The notes: generated by a model from the sequence alone, not told the origin. A stretch of DNA of 64,000 nucleotides from Thiomicrorhabdus sediminis (GCF_005885815.1 NZ_CP040602.1:821630-885629); one strand, 5' to 3'; numbered from the stretch's first letter, positions 1-9,580 are shown. Made by a program: numbers and translations.

Positions 1-1281
1 TCCGATAAGGCGATTTATCCCCCTATGAGTACTCAGCTCGAACAGGCCGGTATTGCCGTTGATGATGACCAGTCTATTGCGTTTTTGAATCAATCACCCG
101 ATTCGGTGGTCATCGGTAATGCGATGAGCCGGGGTCATACTCAGGTTGAAGCCACTTTGAACGCACAGCAGGTCTATACCTCTGGACCACAGTGGTTGGC
201 GGAAAATATTCTTAAAGACCGCTGGGTAATTGCGGTCGCAGGAACTCACGGTAAAACTTCCACCGCTTCCATGGTGGCGTGGATTCTTCAATATGCGGAT
301 TTAAATCCCGGCTTTCTGATCGGCGGTGTGCCGGAAAACTTCGGTGTCTCGGCACGCTTGGGGGATTCACCGTTTTTTGTTGTCGAGGCCGATGAATATG
401 ACACGGCGTTTTTTGATAAGCGCTCCAAATTTGTCCACTACCACCCTCGGACCTGCGTCTTGAATAATCTGGAATTTGACCATGCCGATATCTTTGACTC
501 CCTAGCGGATATTCAAAAACAGTTCCATCATCTTGTTAGAACGGTACCGGGTAATGGCTTGATTGTCATGCCCGACAACCAGTCCGCTTTGGATGAGGTT
601 ATCGCTAAGGGGTGTTGGACACCGGTCGAAAAACAAGGTCAGGAACACGCCGATAATGCATGGCATTATGAATTGATTACTGACGACGGTTCGGCGTTTA
701 GCGTGTTTTATCAAAATGAAAAACTGGGCGATGTGCGTTGGCAGATGTCCGGTTTGCATAGCGTCAGCAATGCCCTTAGTGCCATTGCCGCCGCAGTGCA
801 TTGTGGGGTGCCGCCCAAGATGGCCGTGGAATCTTTAAGTGATTTTAAAGGGATTCGCCGTCGTATGACATTAGTGGGTGAGGTCAATGACATCAAGATC
901 TATGATGATTTTGCCCATCATCCGACGGCAATCGCCACCACCTTGCAGGGGGCGCGTAAACAGCTCAATAATAGTAAACGAAGCGGGCGTCTGATTGCGG
1001 TTTTTGAACCGCGTTCCAATACCATGCGTATGGGAATTCATAAAGCCACCTTGCCGAAGTCGTTTATTGACGCCGATGCGGTGTACGCTTTTATTGATCC
1101 AGAGTGGAATTGGCAATTAGCGCAAGAACAGTTTGAAATGCCGGTTTTTGTGCAGCACAGTTATGACGATTTACTTGAAAAGCTGACAGCAGAATTACAG
1201 CCGGGTGACAATGTGGTGATTATGAGCAACGGCAGTTTTGGCGGTATTCACCAAAAACTGCTGGCCAGTTTGCAAAATTAG
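1..1281 (+). CDS. mpl: Mpl, UDP-N-acetylmuramate:L-Ala-gamma-D-Glu-meso-DAP ligase (5' truncated by window)
   Basis: Cytoplasmic murein-recycling ligase that joins the recovered tripeptide L-Ala-D-Glu-mesoDAP to UDP-MurNAc, using ATP. The open frame runs into the window from base 1, where SDKAIYPPMSTQLEQAGI matches the N-terminal region of Mpl after its nucleotide-binding start. The first ATG at 25 is therefore internal, and roughly 30 residues are missing. Visible Mur-ligase marks are the ATP loop AGTHGKTSTAS, the metal/carbamate region VVEADEYDTAFFDKRSKFVHY, the LEFDHADIF stretch typical of Mpl, HSVSNALSAIAAA, and the C-terminal domain motif YDDFAHHPTAI. The HHP form separates Mpl from MurC and MurE. 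It stands alone on the plus strand ahead of a convergent diguanylate cyclase gene. Confidence 0.95.
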   Translation, partial: SDKAIYPPMSTQLEQAGIAVDDDQSIAFLNQSPDSVVIGNAMSRGHTQVEATLNAQQVYTSGPQWLAENILKDRWVIAVAGTHGKTSTASMVAWILQYADLNPGFLIGGVPENFGVSARLGDSPFFVVEADEYDTAFFDKRSKFVHYHPRTCVLNNLEFDHADIFDSLADIQKQFHHLVRTVPGNGLIVMPDNQSALDEVIAKGCWTPVEKQGQEHADNAWHYELITDDGSAFSVFYQNEKLGDVRWQMSGLHSVSNALSAIAAAVHCGVPPKMAVESLSDFKGIRRRMTLVGEVNDIKIYDDFAHHPTAIATTLQGARKQLNNSKRSGRLIAVFEPRSNTMRMGIHKATLPKSFIDADAVYAFIDPEWNWQLAQEQFEMPVFVQHSYDDLLEKLTAELQPGDNVVIMSNGSFGGIHQKLLASLQN

Positions 1282-1292
1282 TCAGGGCTTGT

Positions 1293-1376
1293 ATGTGGGC
1301 ATTTGTTGAAATCGTCGTGCTCATCATTCTCGTTGGCGGGATCCTTTGGATGATTAAACCGCCGAAACCTAAATGA
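1293..1376 (+). CDS. possible 27-residue membrane peptide
   Basis: A short frame starting 11 bases after the mpl stop. It begins MWAFVEIVVLIILVGGILWM and ends IKPPKPK: one strongly hydrophobic helix of about 18 residues followed by a basic, proline-rich tail. That is the usual shape of small inner-membrane proteins. There is no strong ribosome binding site (only AGGG about 7 bases before the ATG), so translation may depend on coupling to mpl. No family is recognised. Chance hydrophobic frames of this size are common, so this is only a candidate. Confidence 0.35.
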   Translation: MWAFVEIVVLIILVGGILWMIKPPKPK

Positions 1377-1501
1377 ATCGATGATATCGGTCTGCTGAAT
1401 CGGGGGGCAAGCCTGGCCATTTAATCTCTGTAATGAAACGGCATCCGATCTGAGATTTTTACCACCAAGTCAATCGCTAGGTAAAAGTGTTCTCAGCCGA
1501 G

Positions 1502-3247
1502 CTATGATTTTCCTACTGGCGACTCGCACAGGTGGGTTTGATTTCGTCCAGCTTGCTTCGCTTTATAAAGTGCTGAGTCAGCACAACGCATGATCTCATT
1601 GACATTAAGTTGTACGTCTTTGGATAAGACTTCAGCAATACCACAGCTCAAGGTATGTTTAATTTGTTGATTGCAGTAGTATGTCGGGTTGTTGGCAAAC
1701 TGCAAACGAATCCGTTCTGCCAGTTCCCAGGCTTCCTCGATCGAGTTGAGTGCGACTAATATCGCAAACTCCTCTCCTCCAAACCTGATGGCGACATCTT
1801 CTGCACCACAGTTCTGTTTGATCAAGCAACCGAGTTCTTTCAAAACAACATCCCCGCCATCATGACCATAGTTGTCATTGATCTCCTTGAATGAATCCAG
1901 ATCGATAACCAACATAAACAAAGGCAAGGAGCGGTCGTTGAGGTTGTTGTAATAGTCGGTATATCGCGATTGCAGTAATCTTCGATTGCCAAGTTCGGTT
2001 AACGGGTCCTGATGAGCCAGAGTTATCGCTTTTTTGTGCTCCGAATTTAGTTCAATGATCCAGCTCGATACCGCGACCATCAGAAAAATCGATTCGAGTA
2101 ATGTCGCCATTTGTAGCCAGTCCAATGGCGAATTTCCCCAATTGAGGTTGGCTATGGTTGTGCTCATCAATGTGAGGATTAGCCCGGTTGAATAAATCAG
2201 CCAAGCGGCCATAAACCAAACGGCATAAGAGATGCGTTTGCGCCAGGCAATGAAGCCGACAACAGGCATTAATAAAGCGGTAGTGGCTAAAGCAGAATGA
2301 GATATATACAGGATGACGTTTTCCAGATAGCCAAACAGATAGGCAATCAATATCAGGCTGTAGAGTAATTGAATGGCGATAAACAGACGGTTGACCTTAG
2401 GAAGGGTTTGGCTTAGAAACAAAAATGACCGGCCAAATTGTAAGGCGGTGAAGCCGAATATCAAATAGGCGATATGGAAGCCTTGATTATGCCATTCTGG
2501 CGAATGTGGCCATAGATATTGAAAACCCAAACCGTTAACCATTAGCCAGCACAGGATGCTCGAAATCAGGAAAGCCGCATAAAACAAAGCCTTGATTTGC
2601 CTAAGTATGGCGGCTGCCATCAGGCTCAATAAAACCAACAATAGCATTGCACCATAAAACAGTCCGTATAACAGGTTTTCGCGTTGACTTAAGCGGTTGA
2701 AATCATCGCTGGTGTATAGGCTAAAGCGCAGATTCATCGTGTCATTGCCGATAAAGTAGGCTTTGAGAATGACCTCGGTTTTTGTATGAGCCGGAGTAGA
2801 TAATCCGGCACTCAGGGTTCGATAGTTTATTTGCCGTTGTTGAAAGTCATGCCAGTCTGAATAGGTTTCATGCTGAAAAGTGCCCGAATCATTGCGGTAA
2901 TAGATTTCCAGGTAATCTAAAAAACTGGTTTCTCCGCGAATCACCCAGTGAATGGCCTGATCTGTCGGATTGGTGGCGGTGAAGCGAAGCCAGTGTGCTT
3001 GATTTGTGATGCCTTGAAGGATGTCAGCTTGTTGAAAGGGCCTCCAACGGTTTTCTGGTAGCTTTGCCAGCTCCATATTGACTTGTGTACGTTGATAATC
3101 GGCTTCCAGCAGAACAGTGCCACCTAATTTTGATAGATTGATTTCGGTATTTTGAGAAGCGAACGCGGGTTGGAGCAAAACAAGAGAAAGAAACAGATAA
3201 AAATGACACAATAAAATGGACTTTACAGTGAGTTTTTTGCGAGGCAT
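1502..3247 (-). CDS. 7TMR-DISM diguanylate cyclase (GGDEF)
   Basis: Predicted membrane sensor that makes cyclic di-GMP from two GTP. In order: a signal peptide (about 1-30, ending in PAFASQ); a periplasmic beta-sandwich of the 7TMR-DISMED2 type (about 35-185); seven transmembrane helices (about 190-395); and a GGDEF domain (about 410-575). The GGDEF domain carries DPLTELGNRR, DLDSFKEINDNYGHDGGD and the active-site loop RFGGEEF. GGEEF is a functional variant of GGDEF. The inhibitory I-site RxxD, expected just upstream of the loop, reads GAED here, so product feedback through that site is probably lost. The gene is transcribed alone, convergent to mpl. The signal it senses cannot be read; DISM domains in general bind carbohydrates or other small molecules. 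Confidence 0.9.
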   Translation of the reverse strand: MPRKKLTVKSILLCHFYLFLSLVLLQPAFASQNTEINLSKLGGTVLLEADYQRTQVNMELAKLPENRWRPFQQADILQGITNQAHWLRFTATNPTDQAIHWVIRGETSFLDYLEIYYRNDSGTFQHETYSDWHDFQQRQINYRTLSAGLSTPAHTKTEVILKAYFIGNDTMNLRFSLYTSDDFNRLSQRENLLYGLFYGAMLLLVLLSLMAAAILRQIKALFYAAFLISSILCWLMVNGLGFQYLWPHSPEWHNQGFHIAYLIFGFTALQFGRSFLFLSQTLPKVNRLFIAIQLLYSLILIAYLFGYLENVILYISHSALATTALLMPVVGFIAWRKRISYAVWFMAAWLIYSTGLILTLMSTTIANLNWGNSPLDWLQMATLLESIFLMVAVSSWIIELNSEHKKAITLAHQDPLTELGNRRLLQSRYTDYYNNLNDRSLPLFMLVIDLDSFKEINDNYGHDGGDVVLKELGCLIKQNCGAEDVAIRFGGEEFAILVALNSIEEAWELAERIRLQFANNPTYYCNQQIKHTLSCGIAEVLSKDVQLNVNEIMRCADSALYKAKQAGRNQTHLCESPVGKS

Positions 3248-3533
3248 TAATCAAGCGTTCCTTAATACATATAGTCATTATTCATAGGATGTTTGGTGAT
3301 TAACATCAACGGAACCGTGACGACAATCGATGTTACTAATGTAATACAAATGTGGGCGCTTGAGTAAATTTTTACAAATCAAGAGAATTGTAGACAAAGG
3401 CAATGTCCGGTTATGCGGGGATTAGGCTGTTTTACTGATGGCCGCCACTTTGCGCTCCCGTGGGGCAAGCAAGTAGTTTACGCGGCAAGTGATAAAAGCC
3501 TTTTGCTTGTCATAGGATCGCTTCTGTAAACGA

Positions 3534-3860
3534 CTAAAATTTCAAAATCAGGTCACCAAACCCCCAGATCAATGTACCAATGATAAGAGTGATATGGGTA
3601 ACCCAGACTTTTTTCTGATGCCATTTTGAAGGCGTTAAATCTTCAACTTCTTTTAAGCTGTTGTGGTCTTCTAAACGGTCATAAAGACGATTCAGTTCGC
3701 CATGCAGCAAGCTGTATTCGCTCATGGCGGCAAACAGCACAACCAAACTGCCGAACCGGGCAAACCAAAGAGGGTCCAATGTCAGTCCCAGAAAGGCGCC
3801 AAAAGCGCCGCTTATCCAGGCCAATAATATAAACAGGCTGTTTTTCTTTTCTAAAATCAT
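3534..3860 (-). CDS. small membrane protein, unknown function
   Basis: A 108-residue protein with three apparent membrane helices: about 8-28, 30-48 (running into AMSEYSLLHGEL) and a C-terminal one near 86-106 (THITLIIGTLIWGFGDLIL). Between them lies a charged cytoplasmic-looking stretch, NRLYDRLEDHNSLKEVEDL. I do not recognise the family. It lies between the diguanylate cyclase and the patatin gene, all on the minus strand, with gaps of roughly 100 and 290 bases, so it may be its own transcription unit. The frame is clean and the codon use resembles its neighbours, so it is probably a real gene. No function is proposed. Confidence 0.7.
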   Translation of the reverse strand: MILEKKNSLFILLAWISGAFGAFLGLTLDPLWFARFGSLVVLFAAMSEYSLLHGELNRLYDRLEDHNSLKEVEDLTPSKWHQKKVWVTHITLIIGTLIWGFGDLILKF

Positions 3861-3962
3861 AGGTGTTAATCTTACATGTATTGGTCAGCGTATTGGTGTT
3901 ACCTTGGTCGCATCAACTCATGCTTATAGCAGTATTGAACAATGAAAGTCATTTGAGTCTTG

Positions 3963-4841
3963 TTAAAGTTGTCCTGATAAGCTTTTCTCGGCCATATTGT
4001 AACCCAGCTCAATCATTTCATCTGTGCGGTCGAACTCCAATATGCCGCAAGCGTCTCGAGAGACTTGGATCAAGTGGTCGGCAGGGTAGGCGGCAAGTTT
4101 TTGTCTGGCAATAGCGCTTTGCATTGAATCAAATGCCAGATTGGCAATTTCGTAGGCAGCCCATTCCGTTTGCACGGTATTGCTACGGTTTGACGCAGCA
4201 CCTTGAAAAAAGTTGCGAAATTTTTGCAGGAAATCGACAGATTCTTGTTTGTCATTTGCGCTGATCTTAGTCGTTTTCTGGCTAGCTTTTCCCCCTAAAT
4301 TGACGGCAATCGTCAAGTCGGTAGCATCCTGAAAGGTTGGTGCGATCGGTACAGGGTTAAGTACACCACCATCAATCAAATAGTTGCCGTGATATTGAAA
4401 CGGGGTGAAAAATAGCGGTAATGAGATTGACGCACGTATGGCATCGAACAAATTCCCCGAGTTAAGCCAAACCTCTTTTTCCTCTTCGATATTGGTCGCG
4501 ACGGCAGTGAAGTTAACTTCCAGGTCTTCGATATTGAGATCGCCGACCAGTTGTTTCAACGAATCAATCAGTTTATCGCCTTTGACCAAACCTCCTTTTT
4601 TCCAAGACAAATCAAGCAAACGCAGGATTTCAACCTTGCTGATATTGCGAGCCCATTGTTCAAATTCACTTAATTGACCGGCGGCATATACACCACCCAC
4701 TAAGGCGCCTATCGAAGCGCCGGAAACCGATTTAATAGTGAACTGGTGCTCTTCCAGCCAGTGAATGACTCCGATATGGGCTAACCCTCTAGCGCCACCA
4801 CTGCCTAGTACCAGTGAAACAGTTTTTTCTGAGTTGGGCAT
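3963..4841 (-). CDS. patatin-like phospholipase/esterase, RssA type
   Basis: A 292-residue lipid acyl hydrolase of the bacterial patatin family, close in size to E. coli RssA (about 300). The oxyanion-hole loop is GSGGARGLAHIGV (residues 13-25), the nucleophile elbow GASIG places the catalytic serine at 43, and the second member of the dyad is Asp157 in DGGVLNPVP. These are all the residues needed for a Ser-Asp dyad. No signal peptide is visible, so the enzyme is probably cytoplasmic or peripheral to the inner membrane. Its C-terminal third contains a polar region rich in Lys and Gln. The substrate is unknown; lysophospholipid or fatty-acyl ester hydrolysis is the family expectation. It is followed on the same strand by the small membrane protein gene. 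Confidence 0.88.
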   Translation of the reverse strand: MPNSEKTVSLVLGSGGARGLAHIGVIHWLEEHQFTIKSVSGASIGALVGGVYAAGQLSEFEQWARNISKVEILRLLDLSWKKGGLVKGDKLIDSLKQLVGDLNIEDLEVNFTAVATNIEEEKEVWLNSGNLFDAIRASISLPLFFTPFQYHGNYLIDGGVLNPVPIAPTFQDATDLTIAVNLGGKASQKTTKISANDKQESVDFLQKFRNFFQGAASNRSNTVQTEWAAYEIANLAFDSMQSAIARQKLAAYPADHLIQVSRDACGILEFDRTDEMIELGYNMAEKSLSGQL

Positions 4842-4940
4842 AACAACCTTTTCGTTATTGTGTTTCCGAGAGTTATAACAACTGGCTACCGTTGCTGTCG
4901 AATGTTTTTTGAATTGTTTTCATGCCAAAGGTGCGCGCAG

Positions 4941-5969
4941 TCATTGAGCACCAATGAAAATCAAACTTATCGAGATAAAGTAGATGCCCAGAATAAAAGC
5001 ACTTTCAAAACCGATTTTGCCAATGCCATAGGTTTCTCGGCGGACCATGCCGACAAGTAAGGTGGCTGTCATCAGAATGCTGATTAGCCCCCAAGTCATT
5101 TGCACCGGATCCATGTCATGGTAGATCGAACCTTCTCGATAACCGATGTCGGCTGCGGCGACCACCAGTATATTAAAGCAGTTAGTGCCAAATATATTGC
5201 TTACCGCCAGTGTCAAAGCGCCAATGCGTATGGCGGCGATAGTGGTGACCAACTCGGGGGTGGACGTCGCCAGCGCGGTCAGGATACCCCCAATCAGCGT
5301 TTCTGACATTCCTGTCAGATCGGCGATGTTTTTTGCCGCCTCCATCAACACCCAGCCAGCAATCCCTGTCAAAATAGCCAGAATTGTAAAAGCGATCCAA
5401 ACCCTGGTTAGGTTGCCATGCTGATGTTGCTCGGGCTCGTCTGCAACGGTCTGATGGGTTTGTCTTGGAAACCACATCGGTTTGGTTTGAGCGCGATGTA
5501 CCTGATGCAAACCGAACAGATAAGCCAACACGATGATCGGGGTAATCGGGTGTATGGTAAAAAAAGTGCTATCAGGGGTAAACACGCTTATTAATGGCAG
5601 GCTCAGTAAAACTATAAGCAGTCCTGCCAACATGAGGTTCACCGGAGATGCCGCGGCATGTTCGAGATTGGCTTTACGATAAAAAATATCGGCAATCCCC
5701 AAAAATACCAGGTTGATCGCCATACTTCCCATCACATTGCTCATTGCCAAATCGGCACGAGAATCGACGGCAGCGCTCAAGGTGGCGGCAAAGTCGGGTA
5801 AGGAGGTCACTCCAGCGAGCAGTAAAACGCCAAATAAGGCTTCGCCTAATCCGGTTTGGTCGGCTAAAGCATCGGCCAAGCGCGTCAACTTGATGCCAAC
5901 AATAATAATCAGCAATGTCGCTATGGTAAAAATCATAATGCTGAGATGTAACGAGTCGAACATAGTCAC
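4941..5969 (-). CDS. sodium/calcium exchanger family protein (CaCA)
   Basis: A 342-residue inner-membrane cation antiporter with about ten hydrophobic helices in two inverted halves. Each half carries an alpha-repeat: the first contains GVTSLPDFAATLSAAV followed by SNVMGSMAINLVFLG, the second ATSTPELVTTIAAIRIG followed by SNIFGTNCFNILVV. The second repeat has the classic TSTPE acidic site. In the first, the glutamate is replaced by aspartate (TSLPD), a conservative change. A polar loop near the middle (HRAQTKPMWFPRQTHQTV and on) separates the halves. By family it exchanges Ca2+ for Na+ or H+, but the exact ions cannot be read. It is the gene upstream of the patatin gene on the same strand, with a gap of about 100 bases. 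Confidence 0.88.
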   Translation of the reverse strand: MTMFDSLHLSIMIFTIATLLIIIVGIKLTRLADALADQTGLGEALFGVLLLAGVTSLPDFAATLSAAVDSRADLAMSNVMGSMAINLVFLGIADIFYRKANLEHAAASPVNLMLAGLLIVLLSLPLISVFTPDSTFFTIHPITPIIVLAYLFGLHQVHRAQTKPMWFPRQTHQTVADEPEQHQHGNLTRVWIAFTILAILTGIAGWVLMEAAKNIADLTGMSETLIGGILTALATSTPELVTTIAAIRIGALTLAVSNIFGTNCFNILVVAAADIGYREGSIYHDMDPVQMTWGLISILMTATLLVGMVRRETYGIGKIGFESAFILGIYFISISLIFIGAQ

Positions 5970-6085
5970 CCTGCATATATAGACTGAAGAACTTTTTAGA
6001 ACCTAACAAGCGTCATTTTGAGTCTAACACTAATTGTCGACTTTGCCAGCTAATTCAATCGCCAGTTTATGGTTGACCAGCGGTT

Positions 6086-6628
6086 TTAGAGTAGAAAGTC
6101 TTGTATTGATAGGCGGTAATTGCGTTGATAATGGTTGATCAAAGCCTCAGACCATTGTTGTGCATTTTTAGGCATGCCTTTGCTTAGGTAGTGATGGACT
6201 TGCGCTAAAACGGCTTGTTTAAAGCTTGTGCTTGGCTGATTATCGAGCGCGAGATTATCGGCGCTAAAATGGAATTGGTAACCCGCAGAGACAGAAAATA
6301 TCCATTCCAGTGCCTGAGGTTTCACCTCGACTTTCTCAAATTCGGCTTGGCGTTCTGCCGAACGGCCGTCCGGTTCATACCAGTAACCGAAGTCCTCTAA
6401 CAGACGACGTTGTTTGCCGGCAACACACCAATGGGCGATTTCATGCAAGGCACTGGCGAAAAAACCGTGGGCAAAGATAATGCGATGATGTGGATATTCA
6501 TCATTGGCAGGCAGATAGACAGGTTCATCCTGACAGCAGACTAGCTCGGTATTTTCGCTGTCGATAAAGGTTTGGTTGAACAATTTGACCAGTTGGTCTG
6601 GTGTATGAGAAGTATTGGTTTGAGTCAT
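6086..6628 (-). CDS. epmC: EpmC, elongation factor P hydroxylase
   Basis: A 180-residue protein of the YfcM family, which hydroxylates the beta-lysylated lysine of elongation factor P. The metal motif HEIAHW is at residues 62-67 within ALHEIAHWCVAGKQRR, followed by the family stretch DFGYWYEPDGRSAERQAEFE. Length and order agree with E. coli EpmC. Its presence implies that EF-P is modified by the EpmA/EpmB route in this organism, though neither gene is in the window. It lies 45 bases upstream of hemL on the same strand, and its end is well separated from the exchanger gene. No signal peptide; cytoplasmic. Confidence 0.92.
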   Translation of the reverse strand: MTQTNTSHTPDQLVKLFNQTFIDSENTELVCCQDEPVYLPANDEYPHHRIIFAHGFFASALHEIAHWCVAGKQRRLLEDFGYWYEPDGRSAERQAEFEKVEVKPQALEWIFSVSAGYQFHFSADNLALDNQPSTSFKQAVLAQVHHYLSKGMPKNAQQWSEALINHYQRNYRLSIQDFLL

Positions 6629-6673
6629 CAGAGAAATCGCCTCCCAAGGTTGGGAGGCTGAAATGAGATTTGT

Positions 6674-7954
6674 TTATAAGGTTGCCATGACTTTACGTGC
6701 TGCGGCAATCGTATTTTCGATATCTTCGTCGGTGTGCTGAGAAGAGACAAAACCGGCTTCAAAAGCTGACGGCGCTAAATAAACGCCTTCATCGAGCATA
6801 CCGTGGTAGAACTTTTTAAAGCGTTCCATATCGCCTTTTGCCACCTGGGCAAAACGGCTGATGTTTTTTTCCTCACTAAAGAAGAAACCGAACATGCCGC
6901 CAACCTGGTTGGTGGTGAATGGGATCTTGGCATCATCGGCTGCCGCTTGCAGGCCTTCGACCAGCTTTGTGGTTTTGGCGCTCAAGTTGTCAAAGAAACC
7001 GTCTTCACTGATCAGTTTCAAGGTGGTTAGGCCAGCAGCCATTGCCAAAGGATTACCCGATAGAGTTCCTGCCTGATAAACTGGACCTAAAGGCGCAATA
7101 TGAGACATGATCTCTTTTTTGCCGCCAAAGGCACCCACCGGCATACCTCCACCGATAACTTTACCGTAAGTTGTCAAATCAGGGGTGATATTGTAAACGC
7201 CTTGCGCACCTTGCAGGCCGACACGGAAGCCGCACATGACCTCATCAAAAATCAATACCGCACCGGATTCGTCACAGACCTCACGCAGTGTCTGTAAAAA
7301 ACCGTCTTCCGGTGGAATGCAGTTCATATTCCCTGCAACCGGTTCAACGATGATACAGGCAATTTGATCACCGATTTCGGCAAATACTTTACGCACTTCG
7401 TCAGAGTCATTGTGTGTTAGCGTCAGAGTTTCTTCTGCCAAAGCGGCTGGAACACCCGGTGAAGACGGTACACCTAAAGTCAAAGCGCCTGAACCGGCTT
7501 TAACCAATAGCGAATCGGAGTGACCGTGATAGCATCCTTCAAACTTAACAATCTTGTCACGACCGGTATAACCGCGAGCCAGACGAATCGCGGTCATGGT
7601 CGCTTCGGTTCCCGAGCTGACCATTCGTACCATATCCATAGAGGGAATCAGGTCACAAACCAAATCCGCCATGGTGGTTTCGATTTGAGTTGGCGCACCA
7701 AAGCTCAAACCGCGTTCAGCCTGTTCTTGAACGACCTTAACCACTTCTGGATGGGCGTGCCCTAAAATAGCCGGTCCCCATGAAGCCACGTAATCGATGT
7801 ATTGCTTATCGTCGGCATCGGTCAAATATGCGCCTTTGGCAGATTTAAAAAATACCGGGTCACCGCCAACACCTTTAAAGGCACGAACAGGGGAGTTCAC
7901 CCCACCAGGGATGTGTTTTTGGGCGGCGGCAAATAGATCATGTGACTGGCTCAT
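6674..7954 (-). CDS. hemL: HemL, glutamate-1-semialdehyde 2,1-aminomutase
   Basis: PLP enzyme that converts glutamate-1-semialdehyde to 5-aminolevulinate, the C5-route entry into haem and other tetrapyrroles. At 426 residues it is full length. Marks seen are the N-terminal [18 protein letters not shown], the PLP phosphate loop [23 protein letters not shown], the cofactor aspartate region [12 protein letters not shown], and the Schiff-base lysine in [17 protein letters not shown] (near 265). The start has a strong ribosome binding site (GAGGA, 6 bases before the ATG). A likely promoter lies at 8022-8050. The C5 route, as opposed to ALA synthase, is normal for Gammaproteobacteria. Confidence 0.97.
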   Translation of the reverse strand: MSQSHDLFAAAQKHIPGGVNSPVRAFKGVGGDPVFFKSAKGAYLTDADDKQYIDYVASWGPAILGHAHPEVVKVVQEQAERGLSFGAPTQIETTMADLVCDLIPSMDMVRMVSSGTEATMTAIRLARGYTGRDKIVKFEGCYHGHSDSLLVKAGSGALTLGVPSSPGVPAALAEETLTLTHNDSDEVRKVFAEIGDQIACIIVEPVAGNMNCIPPEDGFLQTLREVCDESGAVLIFDEVMCGFRVGLQGAQGVYNITPDLTTYGKVIGGGMPVGAFGGKKEIMSHIAPLGPVYQAGTLSGNPLAMAAGLTTLKLISEDGFFDNLSAKTTKLVEGLQAAADDAKIPFTTNQVGGMFGFFFSEEKNISRFAQVAKGDMERFKKFYHGMLDEGVYLAPSAFEAGFVSSQHTDEDIENTIAAARKVMATL

Positions 7955-8021
7955 GAAAAGTCCTCTAGGGTTGAAATGGCAATGACCATTCGGTGTTAAG
8001 TATGGAAAAAAATCGCTCGCT

Positions 8022-8050
8022 ATTATAGCGTGAATGGCCGCTGAATTTAA
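8022..8050 (-). promoter_or_regulatory. candidate sigma-70 promoter for hemL
   Basis: Read on the minus strand: TTAAAT (8045-8050), a 17-base spacer, then a perfect TATAAT (8022-8027), 68 bases before the hemL start. The -35 is weak. The -35 region overlaps a 7-bp inverted repeat (GGCCGCT/AGCGGCC, 8036-8056) just after the stop of the thioredoxin-like gene. Confidence 0.5.
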
Positions 8051-8072
8051 GCGGCCGTTGAATGAGATGGGA

Positions 8073-8576
8073 TTATAACTGCGGACTCATCTTTTTTATG
8101 CGTTCGGTGACATCGGCAAAATGCACTTCACCAATCTGCTTGTAGACGATCTTACCATTAGGTGCAATCAAGAAGCTCGTCGGTGTTAAAAGGATATCGC
8201 CGAAAGCTTTGGCGATTTTGCCGTCTGTATCCATGACAAATGTGAATGGGTATGGGTTGGCGGCGATAAATTTCTCTACCTGTTCAACCGGATCGTAATC
8301 CATGGATACGGTCACCAGTTCAAAGCGGTCCCCAAGTGCCTGTTTCATTTTTGCCAAATCGGGCATCTCTTTGATGCAACTTGGGCAAGATGTCGCCCAG
8401 AAGTTAACCAAAACGGGTTTCATTGGTTTATTCAATTCGATGGTTTCACCCTGTTTGGTGGTGATGCTGATTTTGGGTGCCTGCCCCAAGCCATCAGAAA
8501 ATACCGTTAAATAAAGGAGAGTGCCCAGCAGGCCAATTACGAAAAGGCCGAAAACTTTGCTGCCGATGTTTTGCAT
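8073..8576 (-). CDS. TlpA-family thiol:disulfide protein, membrane anchored
   Basis: A 167-residue thioredoxin-fold protein with an N-terminal hydrophobic anchor (about 8-26) and no clear cleavage site, so it probably stays tethered facing the periplasm. The redox centre is CPSC (Cys64, Cys67) in [17 protein letters not shown]. The TlpA-type cis-proline region is [11 protein letters not shown]. TlpA/ResA relatives reduce cysteines of apocytochrome c or copper-site proteins. It is followed on the same strand by hemL about 120 bases on, so a haem or cytochrome connection is possible but inferred only from proximity. A terminator separates it from rpiA upstream. Confidence 0.88.
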   Translation of the reverse strand: MQNIGSKVFGLFVIGLLGTLLYLTVFSDGLGQAPKISITTKQGETIELNKPMKPVLVNFWATSCPSCIKEMPDLAKMKQALGDRFELVTVSMDYDPVEQVEKFIAANPYPFTFVMDTDGKIAKAFGDILLTPTSFLIAPNGKIVYKQIGEVHFADVTERIKKMSPQL

Positions 8577-8628
8577 TGTATTTCTCTTATTTTGTTTTAT
8601 TTAATGGTTGATATTATGCCATGAGAAT

Positions 8629-8658
8629 AAAAAAGGGTCATATCGCTATGACCCTTTT
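8629..8658 (-). terminator. rho-independent terminator after rpiA
   Basis: Near-perfect hairpin AAAAGGGTCATA / TATGACCCTTTT with a 4-base loop. On the minus strand the second arm ends in a run of T, 66 bases after the rpiA stop. The symmetry means it may also work from the plus strand. Confidence 0.85.
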
Positions 8659-8723
8659 CAGCTGTTTTCAAGACTTGCTCAATAATCTTACAAATCGCAA
8701 ACCTTGATAAGCTAACGATGTGC

Positions 8724-9389
8724 TTATTTAGCCGTTAAAGTTTCCACGCCATTGGCTGTTCCGCAAAGGAAAATATCCGCAGGACGATTGGCAAACAAGC
8801 CGTTTGTTACTACACCGACAATGCTGTTTAGTTCAGTTTCCATTGCCTTTGGATCTGTAATCTCAAGGCCGTGGATATCAAGGATGACATTACCGTTGTC
8901 TGTGGTAAAACCATCACGCAATACCGGCTCACCACCGAAACGCTTAACGATTTCACGCGCCACATAGCTGCGAGACATTGGAATGACTTCAACCGGAAGC
9001 GGGAACTTACCTAAAACATCAACCTTTTTACTGTCATCAGCAATGCAGACAAATTTATCGGCGACCGCTAAAACGATTTTTTCACGTGTCAAAGCACCGC
9101 CGCCGCCTTTGATCAGGTTTAGACCGGCATCGGCTTCATCGGCACCATCGATATAAACCGACATCTCGGCAACACTGTTTAAATCCAAAACCGGAATGCC
9201 GTGAGATTTCAGGCGCTCGGCGGTTGCTTCGGAACTGGCAACGGCACCTTCGATCTGTCCCTTGATTTTAGCAAGCTCATCAATAAAGAAGTTTGCTGTA
9301 GAACCTGTACCCACACCGATAATTGTGTCTGGAACTACATATTCGATTGCGGCTTGTGCCACTTTTTGTTTCAGTTCATCTTGTGTCAT
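8724..9389 (-). CDS. rpiA: RpiA, ribose-5-phosphate isomerase A
   Basis: A 221-residue cytosolic enzyme interconverting ribose-5-phosphate and ribulose-5-phosphate in the pentose phosphate pathway, and in the Calvin cycle if the cell is autotrophic. Clear family motifs are the phosphate loop [28 protein letters not shown] with the catalytic acids, [11 protein letters not shown] with the catalytic lysine, and DNGNVILDI. Length equals E. coli RpiA (219). It is a single-gene unit: a terminator lies downstream at 8629-8658, and the hairpin at 9543-9580 closes the unit on the other side. Confidence 0.97.
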   Translation of the reverse strand: MTQDELKQKVAQAAIEYVVPDTIIGVGTGSTANFFIDELAKIKGQIEGAVASSEATAERLKSHGIPVLDLNSVAEMSVYIDGADEADAGLNLIKGGGGALTREKIVLAVADKFVCIADDSKKVDVLGKFPLPVEVIPMSRSYVAREIVKRFGGEPVLRDGFTTDNGNVILDIHGLEITDPKAMETELNSIVGVVTNGLFANRPADIFLCGTANGVETLTAK

Positions 9390-9542
9390 CGAATGACCCC
9401 TTATTGTTATATTGAATTTGGTGTACTTATTATATTTCTAATGAGTTTTTTTAAGCTAACCGCCGATTTTAATCAATTAACATGGAATTGTATAGCCATA
9501 TTTAATGTTGCCGAGCTGACGGTTTCTGCTTGAATATGCATA

Positions 9543-9580
9543 GAAAAACGCCCTCAGACCGAAAAGGTGATGAGGGCGTC
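9543..9580 (-). terminator. rho-independent terminator of the SCO1-PCu(A)C operon
   Basis: Hairpin with arms GACGCCCTCA and TGAGGGCGTT around a 14-base loop. On the minus strand it is followed by T5. It sits 23 bases after the stop of the secreted protein gene that ends the copper operon. Confidence 0.85.
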
